DNA of 64,000 nt from Ochotona curzoniae (Eukaryota > Chordata > Mammalia > Lagomorpha > Ochotonidae), in the NCBI RefSeq assembly GCF_017591425.1, contig NW_024466599.1:75806501-75870500 (forward strand), written 5' to 3'. Position numbers and translations under genes: made by a program. Below the pieces are notes generated by a model. That model did not search any database. It was not told the DNA's origin and worked only from the letters and a program-made list of their open reading frames with translations. Each line of letters begins with the position of its first letter. Position 1 is the first letter of the stretch. Below, piece after piece: positions 10,546 to 23,424 of the stretch.

Positions 10546-10886
10546 CTGGGAGGGGGTCAGTGCTGCAGTTTAGTAGGTTAAGCCCCATTGTGTGGTGCTG
10601 GCATCTGCTAGATGTGCTGGTTCGAGTCTTGGATGTTCCATGCTATTGTTCCTGGGCAGGCAGTAAAGGATGGTCCAAGGCTTTGGGCTCCTGCACCCCC
10701 ATGGCAGACTGGAAAAAGCTGCTGGCTCCTGGCTTTAGGATCAGTCTTTGACCCTGGCTGTTACGATTTTTTGGGGGAGTGAACCAGTGAATGAAAATTC
10801 CTCCCTTCTCTCCCCCTCCATCCTTTTCTCTTTCTGTGTGTTTTAACTTTTTCTCCCTTTCAAATAAAAAGAAATCTTTTTTTAGA
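10546..10886 (+). mobile_element. C-type SINE
   Basis: 'GGTCAGTGCTGCAG' head, 'GCTTTGGGCTCCTGCACCCCC', 'CTCCTGGCTTTAGGATC', 'GGGGGAGTGAACCAGTG', and a CTCCCTTTCAAATAAAAAG tail on the plus strand. Moderately diverged. Confidence 0.85.
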
Positions 10887-11014
10887 AGAATGCCTATGTA
10901 AAGTGAGTCAAAAGGGGAGATGTGTGTTTCTTAATTAATTTCTCATGATCAGGTAATTGGTGAACAACAGGGTAAACTGGCCTGAAAAAAAAATGATTAT
11001 ATGCACATTCCATA

Positions 11015-12170
11015 AGCTTTTCAATGTTGTTTTTTTTTTTCAAAAAACTCAAATTCTTCATTTCACTAATCTTTTGGATTTTTTGCTTCTGTTTTATTTA
11101 TCTCTAACTGTCATTTATTTTCTTCTTCTTGGTTTGTTTTTGTTTTCTGAGGTTCCTGATAGGGTTTTTGAATTATGTTTCTATTTTCTTGGTATAAAAA
11201 GACCCTGCTATCATACATTTTCTTCTTAGCTCTGCTTTCGCTAAACTGAATACATTTCAGGAAAGTTTTGTCCCCATTCTCTTCGGTTTTAAGGAATTTA
11301 AAATTTTTCCTTTTGATTTATTCGCGAATGCATTGCTCATTCAAAAGTAGATTATTCCATCTGCATGGATTTATATAATTTTTGGTATGTCTTTTGTGCT
11401 ATTCTTTGTGGCTAGAAAGCCACATAATCTGATTTCAAGTGTTTTCAAACTGCTGAGTCTTGTTTGGGGGCCTAACATGTGGTCTAGCCAAGAGAATGTT
11501 CCAGGTGTGGATGAAAGAATGTGTGCCCTGCAGTTGTTGGATCGGAATGTCCTGTTCCTTTCTGCTGTTTTCATTTGGACTATGTTGTAGCTTAATTTTG
11601 ATGTTTCTTTTCCTTTTTAAACTTTAGGCCTGGATGATATTGTCACTGATGGAAGTGCAAGTGGATGTAGCAGTCTCCCTGTTATTCTGCCAGTCTCTCC
11701 TTTTGGTTCTGAGCTCTGCATTCTACTATTCATTCTTTCATGCTCAATCATACTTCTTCATATCTGCTTGTTGACACTTTGATCACTAAATGGAACTCTT
11801 GGTAACTTTTGGCAGTTTTTGACAAAAAATATGTATTTCCTCATATTAATATAACTACTGCAGTTCACTTTTGCTTTCTGATCACCAGGTATATCTTCCC
11901 ATTCTTTTACTTTCAGTCTCTGCATGTCTTTACCAGCACAATAAGTACCTTGTTGTGCCATTTAATGTATCCACTCAGTGTTTCTTTGGAATAGGAGTTT
12001 AATCTGCTTGCATTTAACGTTATTGGAAAATAATTACTTAGATGGTACTGTTTAGACATTTTTCATTTTATTCTGAATGTCATACTTTTTCTGGCAGGCT
12101 AGTATGCCATAATTTACTCATACTTTAGTGTGATTCATGTTGGCAGCTGTATTTCTTTGTTTCTGTCTGT
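11015..12170 (-). mobile_element. Ancient L1 ORF2 fragment, antisense
   Basis: The plus strand carries the complement of L1 ORF2 endonuclease-region sequence: 'GGGGGCCTAACATGTGGTCTAG', 'GAGAATGTTCC', 'GAAAGAATGTGTGCCCTGCAG', 'GTTGTTGGATCGGAATGT', and, further on, the 'GCCTGGATGATATTGTC' and 'TTTAATCTGCTTGCATTTAACGTTATT' stretches. All frames are broken. It predates the lagomorph-specific elements. Confidence 0.65.
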
Positions 12171-12177
12171 ATGACTC

Positions 12178-12213
12178 TTTTTTTAAAGCATTTATTTATC
12201 AGAAAGGCAGATA
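12178..12213 (-). mobile_element. Short SINE tail fragment
   Basis: 'AAAGCATTTATTTATCAGAAAGGCAGATATA' resembles the A/T tail and adjoining part of a C SINE. Nothing of the body follows. Confidence 0.4.
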
Positions 12214-12419
12214 TATTTATCATGTTTTTGCTATCCTGTCTCAAAGGTGTAGCTCCTATAGATTCCAGTTTTGAAGGTTATGCATTTATTAGGGTCCATT
12301 GGGTTGCTGAAGGGAAACAGCCTTACTTATTTTCCCCAGTTCCTTGGAACTGTGTCCCATTTAGCTTAGTTTGCAAAGCAGTCTCTGCTATGTGAATGAA
12401 AGATCAAATGCTGGGCTCA

Positions 12420-12470
<51 letters not shown>

Positions 12471-13138
12471 ATCTTTACCCAACATTTATGTTGTACAGGT
12501 TTTCTAGTTATTCACAATAAGGGGGTTGGCCTGACACAAGCTACTCCGCCAGAGTTTACCATCTCCCAGAGATAAACACCAAGGGAATAAAAAACCTTTC
12601 TTTAAATAAGTAGATACTCTTTGACAATGGGACTGTGACCTAATAACTCATTGTGAAGTTGGCAATATTGTGTGTGGAAAATGCATTCAATCCTCCTGGC
12701 TGATGGACTGTGTTAGCTTAGCTACACGGCACCCTGATCAGTGTCCATCATTCCCCGCTCATGATTGTGGAGCGGACTGGGAGCTGCAGCTGCTGCCTCC
12801 CAGCTTCGGAAGAGAAGGTTGGAATTCATAGGTAGGAGCCTGGGAAAGGATCCAAACTCACAATTAGAACTACAGCTCCTCTAGAATGCATAGCACTCAT
12901 GCATGCCATTGGAAGGTCAAAAATTGCAGAGCAAACTATGGAAAGTTGAAAATTGTCTTACTTTCTTGTTACTTCTTGGTGCAAGAACAGCAATGCTTGA
13001 GAAACAGGTTTCAGCACTAGAGTTGCAGGCTCAACCTTGGGCAACGGATAGTCTAAACAGGAAAATGTTAATCAAACCTGTTTGCCAATGAGCAGATGGC
13101 CCAATGCTTGCTAACATGATGAGCAGTGATGGCTGAAG
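12214..13138. other. Unassigned stretch with a (CT)n microsatellite at 12424-12464
   Basis: About twenty CT units are the only clear structure. The rest holds no gene or repeat that I recognise. Confidence 0.55.
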
Positions 13139-13463
13139 TAAAAAATATTCATTTTTATTGAAAATTCAGATGTACAGAGAGGAGGAGAGTCAGAGAGGAA
13201 GATCTTCCTTCTACTGATTCATTCCCCAAGTGGCTGTAACAGCCAGAGTTGCATTGATCCTAAGCCAGGAGCCAGGGAGCTTCTTCCAGGTCTCCCACAT
13301 GAGTTCAGATTCCCAAGGCTTTGCGCTGTCCTCGACTGCTTTCCCAGGCCACAAGCAGAGAGCTGGAAGGGAAGTGTGGCCACTGGGACATGAACCAGTG
13401 CCCATATGGGATCCTGGAATGTGCAGGCAAGGGTTTAAGCTGCTAGGCAAAGCACCAGGCCCA
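13139..13463 (-). mobile_element. C-type SINE
   Basis: Minus-strand copy with 'GAGAGGAAGATCTTCCTTCTAC', 'CTTCCAGGTCTCCCACATGAG' and 'CCCATATGGGATCCTGG' blocks; the head is at the right end (CCAGGCCC). Moderately diverged. Confidence 0.88.
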
Positions 13464-14745
13464 AACCGTTATTTTTCAGGAATAATTTTTATTTCACAAA
13501 ATGTACCTTGGAGCAGTTAGAGCATAAGCCCAAACAAAGCTAAAATACTCATGTGAAAAATAAGCCGTCACCAGCTAGCTCGATGTTTTTCTTGACAGGA
13601 ATCTGATGACATGTGTTGATGTTTTATTTTCTTTGTGATGATGTGCCTTACTTGCAGATAAAAACAATGTCCTCAGACAGAACTAAAGCATCCATCTTGG
13701 GCTCTCCCAGCACTACTGACTTGTCTCCCTTACCACAGACTCCCCGTTTCAAGTTTTCATGGGATGTTTCCTAGTGTTGTACATTGAGTCTGTGACCTCA
13801 ATCAGCTATCTTACATTGCCAAGTGAAGCATTTTCTCCACTAAACTAATAGACCAACCTCATGGAAAAATAAATACCTCATGCCAACAGTAAGGTTGAAA
13901 TGTTGACAGAAATTAACATGGCTCTCACATGCTATTTGTCCTGAAGATAGGATTGAGGTTGTTGGACAATCTTTGCTTTAGGGTCCTTACTCAAACGCTA
14001 GCATTTTGGGCCTAGAATGACTTGCCTTTCCTATGGGGCCTGGCAAGGATCTTGCCACTGAACTGAGTCTCATCTTAAGTTTTGTTTCCCTAAGAGCTGA
14101 TCCTGACCCAGAGGCTGCAGCTGTCAGAGGTGAGAAGTCTTCTGCAGTCTCCTGCCGTCTCAGTGGCCTGAACCCATACGTGTCACCCTCCTAGCGTCAC
14201 TTGCAAGGCTGGCCATCTGTGGATGCAATCTTCTCTACATCTCCTGGCTTATGTACTTCTCACCTTCCAGCAGGGATACATCTGATTCCCGCACCTCTGG
14301 GATCTACCATGCACCTGTGACATGGGAGCTGCTAAGGAGAAGACGAACAAAGTCACCCGAGCCACTTATCACAAACTGATCACTAGATGAACAGATAGTA
14401 CAGCAGGAAAAATTATACTAGCTTGCCTCAGGTCATTTGATTTATTGAGAATGGTCACAGCGAAGCTTTTACAGAGAAACTTTGCTTTCCTGAAAGTATT
14501 CATTGGCCTCCAGATAGCAAACCTGAGAAAGTGACAGAAGTTCAGCTTGTTTAAAATTCTTCATCGTCATCCACAACTGAATATTTCTGGATGAGGCTTT
14601 TCTTTTCCTACAAGTTTCAAAAACTACTAGGAGACGTGTTAACTTGCACAAAAAAAAAAGATAGGAGCGACATGACTCCTTGGATTCTAAGCTCTTTCAC
14701 AACTGGGAGCAGTTTGCCAATTTTAGTTCATTTATCTTCACTTTT
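13464..14745. other. No recognisable feature
   Basis: Unique-looking sequence without coding or RNA signatures. Possibly very old repeat remnants. Confidence 0.5.
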
Positions 14746-15003
14746 TTCTGAATTAGTTTAAAGCAAATTCCAGACACTCGGTCACTTTAACTCTCACTGT
14801 GGTAAAAAAATTTTTTTTGTTAAAAAATATGATCTTTTCCTTAGCATGATTATATTAAACACATCAACACCAATTCCTCAATACTGTATACTACCCAGGT
14901 AATGTTGCTTCTTTCCTAATTCTATCCCTGGTAGGAGCTGATCTGTTTCATTTAGGGAAGATCCGCATACATCATTTAGTTGCTGTTTCTAAAAAAGTGT
15001 TTC
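14746..15003 (-). mobile_element. Probable ancient L1 3'UTR fragment
   Basis: 'GCAAATTCCAGACACTCGGTCACTT' and later 'TTCCTCAATACTG..TACCCAGGT' resemble antisense old mammalian L1 (L1M-type) 3' regions. Diverged. Confidence 0.4.
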
Positions 15004-15800
15004 TCTTTTTTTCAAGTTTCATGTCAAGATACTGTCAAACTCCTGGAAAGTTGCAAGACTAGGACAAAGAAAACTCTACCCTTTAACCCAGGTTCATACA
15101 TTTTTAGGCATTTTGTTGTATTTGTTTTATCTTTCTTGTATTTGCACTGTTTTTAGTAACTATTTAAGAGTAAACTGTCCTTTTACTCCTAAATACTTCA
15201 GTTTGTTCCCAAAGGAAATAAGGAAATCAAATAGTATAACCACAATGCGGTTACCTTTATGGGAAATCACCAATGTTATCTTTATGTCACAGTATTATTC
15301 CATCCACAGCGGATACGTAAATCCTGTAGGCTATCCCTATAATGTTCTTTACAGCTATTATATTTTCCAACTCAGAACCCCAACCAGATCATGCATCACA
15401 TAGCCTGTATGGTCTTGCCATGTCTTTTTGGTTTTGTTATCTAAATTGATAGTCTTCTTTTGGGTTTGACATCGTTTTTGGCCACAGGCAAGTTATTAGT
15501 AGAATATGTTGCAATTGGGATCAGGCTGGTACATTCACATGGCTTATCTTGGCATTGGTAATGCCGTATTTCATCACTTGGTGAACATGACATCTGCTGG
15601 ATATTTCAATTATGAAGTTATTGATTTTCACATTGGAAGTCAGAAGTAATTGCTGGGATAAATAAGACTGCACTATTTTCTCATTAAACTTTCATCTACT
15701 AGTTCTGGCAGCCACTGAAGAGTTTGCAATGTCATTTTTTCCTCTATACTTGTTAATTAGTTTTTTTTTTGTTATGAAGGGGTGCATTCTCTTCTACAAT
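15004..15800 (-). mobile_element. Ancient L1M-type 3' end, antisense
   Basis: A T-run at 15004-15013 would be the tail. It is followed by 'CTCCTGGAAAGTTGCAAGACTAGGACAAAGAA', 'CCTTTAACCCAGGTTCA', 'CTCCTAAATACTTCAGT', 'AGATCATGCATCACATAGCC' and 'CTCATTAAACTTTCATCTACTAGTTC', which follow the reverse complement of an old mammalian L1 3' region in order. No frame is open. Confidence 0.55.
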
Positions 15801-16537
15801 TGCATTCTCTCTCTCATTTCAGTTTCTACCTACGTCATCATTAGCTGTCTCTAACTCTTTTTTTTAGCTCTGTCTCTGCCTGTTTCCATCAGTAAGCACC
15901 CATCAACTCTTACTTCTTTGAGTGGATTGTCATTATGCTTACCACTGATTTTAGTGCTCTGGGAATCTTTGTCATCCAACTGGCTTCTGTGTTGTCATTA
16001 CTGGAATGTTATCTCACCTTCTGGCACAATGGGATCAATTGATAACAGGATAAGTTTGTACTTTCTGTCTCCCAGCCTGCCTTTCGCTCTGTCTCCAAGG
16101 AACATGGGCTAAAGACTTAATTCTAACAACCACTCCAAATTAACAGATGGTGCATATCACTTGTTATTATTTTAAAATTCAACAAGAAATTCCACTTAAC
16201 AACAAAATAAAGTCATCTCTGTTGCACTAAAAAAAAATTTCTTGAGCAGATATCCTTTAGATTGATAACATTTGTTCATTGATGATTTAGCAAATGTAAA
16301 CATGTTTGGAAATCCTGGATATAGACTTAACAACTTTTACAATAGAAATAATTCCAGATGACTGACACCACCTTTGAATTCATACTTCGTTATTCAAATC
16401 GAATGGGCACTTGATTGATAAAATTTCCACCAGTTCTGCTGGTCGAGACGTTGTGCTCTGTGAACTGGTTCATGTCAAAGCAGCATGCCAACCCTCCTGA
16501 CTTAAAAACAATTGTGGAGGCTCAGGAGCTCTTCACT
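15801..16537. other. No recognisable feature
   Basis: Could hold further decayed L1. No supported call. Confidence 0.5.
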
Positions 16538-16866
16538 AAGATTTTTATTTGTTTGTTTATATTGAAAAGCAGATTAGCTCTTATGGAGAGGAGAGACTGA
16601 AAGATCTTGCATTTGCTGGTTTATTCCCCAAATGGTTCTTCAACTGATTCTAAGCCAGGAGCCAGGAACTTCTTCCAGGTTTCCCATGTGCTGTCGGGTC
16701 CCAAGGCTTTGGGCCTTCCTCCACTTGTGGCCTGGGCTCTCTTTCCCAGGTCACAAGCAGGGAGCAGGATGGGAAGTGGAACAGCAGGGACATGACCTGG
16801 CACCCGTGTGGTATCCCGGTGTTTTCAATGTGAGGATTTAGCCATTGAGTCATTGTACCAGGCCCC
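16538..16866 (-). mobile_element. C-type SINE
   Basis: Minus-strand copy: tail 'AAGATTTTTATTTG', 'AGCCAGGAGCCAGGAACTTCTTCC', 'GTCACAAGCAGGGAGC', head ending 'CCAGGCCCC'. Open frames crossing it on both strands are SINE artefacts. Confidence 0.87.
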
Positions 16867-17239
16867 ACTTGGATTCCCACCTTTCATTATTTTTGGTCTC
16901 TCACCCATGTTCCCTTCAATAGAAGACCAAGTGTTGTTCATCGGGTTGTACCATAATAGTGTTTCTGCCATTTCTATGTTCACAGGGTTACTTGTAGTGC
17001 TAATGAACACGACAGATTCCTGGTCCCGCTGTGTATTGGCATGAGGCTGGGGTGGTATGCAGGAACCTGAGCTTTTCATAGCCTTGTACTCCTGCAGATT
17101 TGCAAATAACTAATCAACAGCCATACAGTGAAAGACACTACCCTAATGTTCCTCATCTGCCTGCTGCAGAGTGGGAGCCATTTAATCACAGAGGATGTGA
17201 AATAGTGGTTCAAAGCAATTCAAGATGCTAATTTGTGGG

Positions 17240-17560
17240 CAAATATTGTTTGTTGTCTCCAAAGCTCATATCAGCACCAGCAAAGGGTATTAGGAGGTCG
17301 GACCAAGTGGGACTCTCCTGGAGTCATTGGGGCTGCTCCATTTGTGAGATTAATGCGCTAATGGCCCTAGGGAGTGATGCACTCTCTCAGGAGTGAGTTG
17401 CCTGTGAAGGTCCACATGCCTGAGTCTCTCGGGATTTCTCTCCTTCACCACATGATTCATTGCACTGCCTTGTGACCCCATCAGCATGAAGGCCACCATG
17501 AGAAGCAGCCTCTCAGACTTGAGCCAAATTAGCCTCTCTTGGTAGTGATGTCTGTGGTGG
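17240..17560 (+). mobile_element. Possible MaLR-type LTR remnant
   Basis: 'AGATTAATGCGCTAATGGCC', 'GGGAGTGATGCACTCTCTCAGGAGTGAG' and later 'TGTGACCCCATCAGCATGAAGGCC' echo the middle of MST/MLT1-like LTRs. Weak. Confidence 0.35.
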
Positions 17561-20060
17561 TGATATCAGTAATAGAGAACAGAGATCCTGGCTCTTGGAA
17601 ATGAGCTAGTTGCAGATGTTCTAAACTTGATTTCTAAAAGGCTATGAAAACAGTCTGGTTAAAAAATGGAATGAAAGCACTTACCACAGTGAAGCTACGA
17701 TCAGATCAGCAGGTGAACTGTGTGTCAGCATCAGTGTTCCTAAACTCAAAATTTGATGAATGCCGAGGGCGGAAGAGAAAGGGCTCCACAAGTCTGGTCA
17801 GCAAACTGCAAGCAAACGAGGAGCACTTCTCTTGCTCTGCTTTGGAAAGAGCAAATCTTCTTAAGAGCAGAAATTTCAGTCCTTGCATTTTGGAGATTTT
17901 CTCTATTCTGCACCATGGGATTCAGCCAGAACTTGCCAGGGTCACTGCCAAGAGGTCAGGCCATTTAGTATGGGCATGGTCCCTCCTCACTGCTCCCGCT
18001 CTCTTCCTGCACAAAGCGTGTCTGTATTTGCATCTTGAAGAACTTGCTCTGGACGATAGAAGTCATCCCATGCTGAGCCATGCATGCCATTTCATGTATC
18101 CACATGCTGGTGCAGTGTGTGATAAGTAGTTAGAAAAAAAAATATTGAAAGGCCAAAGGTCAGAACATATAGAAAGAGGACACAGGTTAGTCTTGAACTC
18201 TATACCAATCCAAGAGAATCTGTCCCCCAACATCCTGTGCGTTGGCTTCTGATGAGGCTCCAGGCCTAGCAAGGCAAGTCAAGCCTGCAGATGGAATGGC
18301 CCAGACCCTTGGGACCTACAGCTCTAGGACTGAATTCTGATGAATATGCACAGCAGCCACCAAAGTTAAAAAAAGAAATGCTTTGAGGAAGTCTGGGTCC
18401 CAGGAATTTTGCACAGGAGAGTGTATGGACTGATTCCTGGCCTTGGCCCTGCTGGGCTGCTCCTGTGGGCTGACCCTAGGATGGAGGAGCTTGCCTTACC
18501 CCAAGCATCATTTTTTATTCCTGGGTGTAAAGTCTGGATTCAGAAAAGAAAGGCTTCTTTCCTCCTGCATTTGCAGAGCTTTCCTCTTTGGCCTCGGGAT
18601 TCTCCCTGAGGCCATGCGCTCACCTGACTCTGCTCCTTTCCATGCTACAAATCTGAGTTGGATGTCTCTGTTAAGACCAGCATTTGTATCTCTACTCAGG
18701 CACATATCTAGCCCACAGTTAGCTCCTTGGAGTGTGTAGAGAGGGTTTATAACTTCCTCAACCCCATCTCCTGTGGGCGCATACCACCTGATTCATCCAA
18801 ATGCAAACCCCCAGGACCACTGCCAACATTAGCCTTGACAATGTCAGAATCAGAGTCTATTGTTGATGTATTTGAGCCACATTCAACCTATGTGATAGAC
18901 ATTCCCTTTGTCAGAGAGGACAGAAGATTCTTTTTTGAACATGATCGCCCATTATGTAGATTAAGGCAACTGCTACTTGTACTAGTCAAGGCAATTTAGT
19001 CAGGGATCCTGACAAAGGAATCAAGGATGGAAAACAAAGAGGCCTGGTCATTGTTCTTGTTTCCCTTCAGAGAAAGAATAGATGATGAGTTAGAGTCCAG
19101 AAAATCCAGATTGCTAAGAGGAAGAGATCTCAGAGCTATAGAGACTCTTGTCGTATGTGGTCCAGGAAGGAGGCGCTCTCTTCCTCTCTTGATGGAATCA
19201 AAGATGCGGACCCTCCAAACCTCAGTCTTCCATTGTGAGAGGCAACAGAGAGCTCTGTGCTGGGTGCAGGTGCAGCCAGGAGTCATGCAGGGGGAAGGAG
19301 TGTAGGTCCCATCAGGGCACAGAGGAGGCTGCAGTCACTCCGTGGGGGGATGTAGAGAGAGTCTTGGAGAATGCAGGAAGCAGCAAGAGGAAGAGCCGGA
19401 CAGTTCCCTGCTCAGGGCTGGCTTTGAGGCTGACTGTTGCTGGTGATGGTCTAAACTGCTCAGTTTTTTCCTGTGGGCTGGTGAAACCAAGAGAAAGCCA
19501 GAGTGTTATGCTAATCTGGGTTCCTAATCTTCTGAGGCAGGAGCAGGGCAGGGCCGATGTCACCAATATTCAGTGGCTAGTTGTATTGATGGAGTCTGGA
19601 TGCTAAAGATTCCAGATCATGTACATATGGAAAACATCTGTCCCATTATATGCCCTAAATATAGGCTGCAACTTCTCTGGTTAGCAGAATAGCGACAAAA
19701 TACAATGATGGGTTAACTCACAAAGTGTGAACCCAGATGCTTGCCAAAAGCTTTGATCAGAACGATACACAGAGTAGAGAAATAGTACTGTTAATTTGCT
19801 AAGTTATTTGAAAAGTTTGCACTCATTAACACCTATTCCAGTGAATTCCTCCCTCACATTGATATATTTCCAAGATGATTTCCTGACTGTAAGCCTAATT
19901 TTGAAGAAAAAAAAAAGCCAACTTGCTGCTATGATCTCCTATCATGTTTGGGGGAATGGATCCAATGCCTTTCTTTATTTTTTATTTTCTGGATTGCTAT
20001 GATCTTTGCCCACCACAACCCAAAAGGCCATAGATAAAAATGTTCTTTTCCTGGTGTGTA
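17561..20060. other. 2.5 kb without a supported gene
   Basis: Contains a 161-codon plus-strand open frame (17644-18129) and shorter ones (18727-18999, 19235-19606). None shows a known domain, a matching splice pattern or biased composition, so I do not call them genes. No repeat was recognised. Confidence 0.5.
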
Positions 20061-20330
20061 GGCTTGGAACAGTGATTAACAAGCAAAAAGTTGGATTCCA
20101 TGTGGGAGTGCCCAAGTTCAAGGCCTGACTCCACATTCTAGCTTCCTGCTAAATCACGCCCTGTGAGGTAGTTGGTGGTGCTTGAGTCTGTTTCCGGCCT
20201 CTAGCTCAGTCTTGACTCAACCCTGGCTGTTACTGCTTTTGTGGAGTGAATCAGAGAATGGGAAATTTCTGTCTTTTTCTCTTTTCCTCTCTCCCGCTGT
20301 GCCTTTTAAATCAGTAGATCAATAACTATG
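20061..20330 (+). mobile_element. Old C-type SINE
   Basis: 'GGCTTGGAACAGTGATTAAC', 'TTGGATTCCATGTGGGAGTGCCC', 'AGTGAATCAGAGAATGG' and a 'CTCTCTCCCGCTGTGCC' end follow the older C-SINE type on the plus strand. Confidence 0.65.
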
Positions 20331-21267
20331 ACTTTCCTGCAGGGAAACTTCTCTTTCTGTAGCTGTTATTTTTTTTTTTTAAAAGTCCCAAGCTAATAAA
20401 AGTTCTGGACTTTCACTTATGGAAAGTGAAAATTTCCCAGTGACCTGTGAGGAGCGTTTCCCTCTGGGCTGCGGTTGCCTGTGCATGTTCCCAATACTGT
20501 TGTGGAAACCTTAGCCCTGCACTGGAGTGGCATTTACAGATGGACCCTTTAGATGCAAGTCAAGTTTCAAGAGTGGAATCCCACTGCAGGATCCGGGTCC
20601 CTTCAGGCAGAGGAAGGGACCAGAGCTTGCTCTTACCCTACTCTCAGGCATGTGAGAGTGCAGGAAGGAGGTGCTGTGTGTGAAGGGCAAGCACGGAGTG
20701 GGTCACTGCCTCGAAGTCAGACCCTAGGTTTCTAAACAAGAATCAGTGTCTGTTGCCTAAGAAGCCTGTTTGTGCCATCGCTTTGGTGGCTGCTTGAGCT
20801 GCCTAAGACACTGCCGGGAACCCTGCTCAGTGGGAGAATGAAATGTTAAAGGTCTCTTTGCAGCAACTCAGAGATCTTCACACATCTGTCACTTCGCTTT
20901 GGAGATCCTGGCCACATGCATGTCCCCTGCCACTCTACTTCCATTCTGTGTGTATCTTTTTAGTGGTAACAGCCACATGGGCATCACGACCCAAAGGTGC
21001 CTCTAAAGTTCTGAAGCAAAGGAAAGCTGCCTGCTGCTCTGGAGGAGATACGCAAGGATCTGGGCATGTTTTGATATTCACAAGCCACACATATCTATGT
21101 GGACTTGATAGCTTTTTCTCCTGATGTATCTATAATTTCTGGAAATACTAAATCCAAGTTCATAATATTGCTGACAGGATTTGTAACTGCATGTGTCATG
21201 GTGGAAGTTTTGAAGGTTATGTTTATACCACAAGGCATGTGCTATGAATGATCCTGTTACATGAAGA
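20331..21267. other. No recognisable feature
   Basis: Unique-looking sequence; open frames at 20447-20683 and 20843-21124 carry no recognisable domain. Confidence 0.5.
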
Positions 21268-21600
21268 ACAGGTAAAACAGGGTCCTATGTAATGACACAG
21301 CAGGCCAATCCTCTGTGTGCAGCACTGGCATATGGATGCTGGTTCATGTCCCAGCTGTTCTACTTGTGATCCAGCTCTCTGCTTATGGCTTAGGAAAGCC
21401 GTGAAGAATGACACAATCCATGGGCCCCTGCACCCATGTAGGAGATGTGAAAGAAACTCCTGGCTCCTGGCTTCAGATTAGTTCAGCTCTGGTCATTTTG
21501 GCCATTTGAAGAGTGAAGCAGCAGATGGAAAATGTCACTGTCACTCCTCTCTGTAAATTTGCCTTTCAAATAAAAATAAACAAATCTCATTTTAAAAAAG
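21268..21600 (+). mobile_element. C-type SINE
   Basis: 'GATCCAGCTCTCTGCTTATGGC', 'GGGCCCCTGCACCCATGTAGG', 'CTCCTGGCTCCTGGCTTCAG' and a 'GCCTTTCAAATAAAAATAAAC' tail on the plus strand. Moderately old. Confidence 0.85.
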
Positions 21601-21717
21601 TGGAAAAAAGAATTATGAATACCGCTTTTGGGATAGACTACCCATGGAAGTGCCATCTCTCTGTCACCATTATCGTCCTGCCAAATGGCAGAGTTCTTGA
21701 TTAGCCTTTGCTCTGTG

Positions 21718-21990
21718 CTGCGGTCTCAATCTGTTTCCCCCAGGGGTTCGTATGATGGGAATGTAACCTCCAAGTTCACGTACTGATAGTGTTTGGGGAG
21801 TTTAGTAGGGTTAGGTGAAGTTATGAAGGTAGGATCTGGAAAAAGAAGAGGAAGAGAGAGCTGAGCTAGCAGGTTGCTCTGTCTGCTATGGGATACCTAT
21901 GCCATGCTGTGGCACGGCAAGAAGGGGCTTAGCAGACGCTTAGCAGAAGGCAGCACCACGCGCGTGACTTTCAGGCCTCGAGCTCTCAGA
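21718..21990 (+). mobile_element. MaLR-type LTR remnant
   Basis: 'GCGGTCTCAATCTGTTTCCCCCAG', 'TTCGTATGATGGGAATGTAACC', 'TGATAGTGTTTGGGG', 'GGTTAGGTGAAGTTATGAAGG' follow the 5' part of an MST/MLT1-like LTR in order. The 3' end is unclear. Confidence 0.5.
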
Positions 21991-22487
21991 AGACGTAATA
22001 GAGAATTAGTGTGCTAGCTTTGATAGTGGGATTTTATTTAAGAATTATGAAGGAATCAGGCTGTTGAGAACTGCTCAGCAGGTGATAAGGTGTCAAGAAA
22101 TTACTAAGAATAATGAAAAAGAAGGAGCTAAAAACCACAGGCTAATAGTACCCATTTAGGGGTCTGGTTTCTCATTATGAAAGAGTAATGAGTTCTGGCA
22201 TTGGAAGAGAAGCTATCTTCCTTAAATTAACCAACCCTTGTATTTCTTGAAAGGTGACTGCATGTAAACCAATGTGCTAACTTATTAGAAGAATATAAAA
22301 TGCATGCATTATAATACCAGAGCCAATTAATGTTGTAATCTTTCCAGAACACTGAAAATTTATCTTTTCCTAACCTCATACATTCCTTCATACAGTGTTT
22401 CCTCATTCGTTTTCTTTGCTCTTATCCATTCATCCACCCATCCATTCCTCATAATTTTAACTTGAAATATTAACTAATAATTTTTTT

Positions 22488-22827
22488 TATTTATTTTTTT
22501 AAAGATTTATTTTTATTATTTTTTCATTGGAAAGGCGGATATACAGAGAGGAGAGACAGAGAGGAAGATCTTCCATCCGATGATTCACTCCCCAAGTGAG
22601 CGCAACGGGTCGATACTATGCCGATCCGAAGCCAGGAGCCTCTTCCGGGTCTCCCACACGGGTGCAGGGTCCCAAAGCTTTGGGCCGTCCTCGACTGCTT
22701 TCCCAGGCCACAGGCAGGGAGCTGGAAGGGAAGCGGGGCTGCCGGGATTAGAACCGGTGCCCATATGGGATCCTGGGGGTGCAAGGCGAGGACCTTTAAC
22801 CACTTGCGCCACCGCGCCGGGCCCGCA
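22488..22827 (-). mobile_element. Young C-type SINE, full length
   Basis: Nearly identical to the copies at 2156 and 61665, with 'GGAAAGGCGGATATACAGAG' and 'AAGCTTTGGGCCGTCC' blocks and an intact GGGCCC head. The target duplication AATAATTTTTTT lies at 22476-22487 and 22828-22839. Confidence 0.93.
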
Positions 22828-23424
22828 AATAATTTTTTTAAATGTCTTATGACAATACGACTCTAGACCTTATGACTTGTTCTCTTCCAGTGCTGTCACA
22901 GGTGTACCTGAACAGGTCTCATTGAGTTCTCTGATTGGCTGAGCTGCCTCAACGTACTGTGAGTCAGTCAGACTGCCTGCAGGTGTTCACTGCGTGGCAA
23001 CTGCTATGCTCCTGACCTGTGGACCACCATGGCCACCAGTGCTGCTGTGTTGTGAGACAAACCTCCTGCTGCCAGTTACTGAGTCTCTCCAACAGTGGTG
23101 ACTATTGTCTTAACTCCCCATAGCATAGCAGAAACCAGGCCATGTATGACAAGGCTTCACTGGGGCTTCACAGCAGCAGCTAAGAGAAGCACATCGCCAG
23201 GATTAGCTTTCTGGTAGATGTGACCAGATCAGCAGCTTCCCAGACTTGCTCACAGCCTGATGCAGATGCGACAGAGTTCAACCCAAGAGTGAAGACCCTG
23301 ACCACTCCAGCATTTGTGACCCAACACACCCAGACCCAGGGAAAAGGAAGAACTTCCCACACTCCCACCTTAGTCTGAACCCATTCTCTTTTTTTTTAAA
23401 TTAGTTTTAAAAATTTACTTATTT

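Noticed and set aside
17644..18129. 161-codon plus-strand open frame
   Set aside because: No domain, no coding-like pattern and no exon signals. A frame of this size is expected by chance in 64 kb read in six frames.
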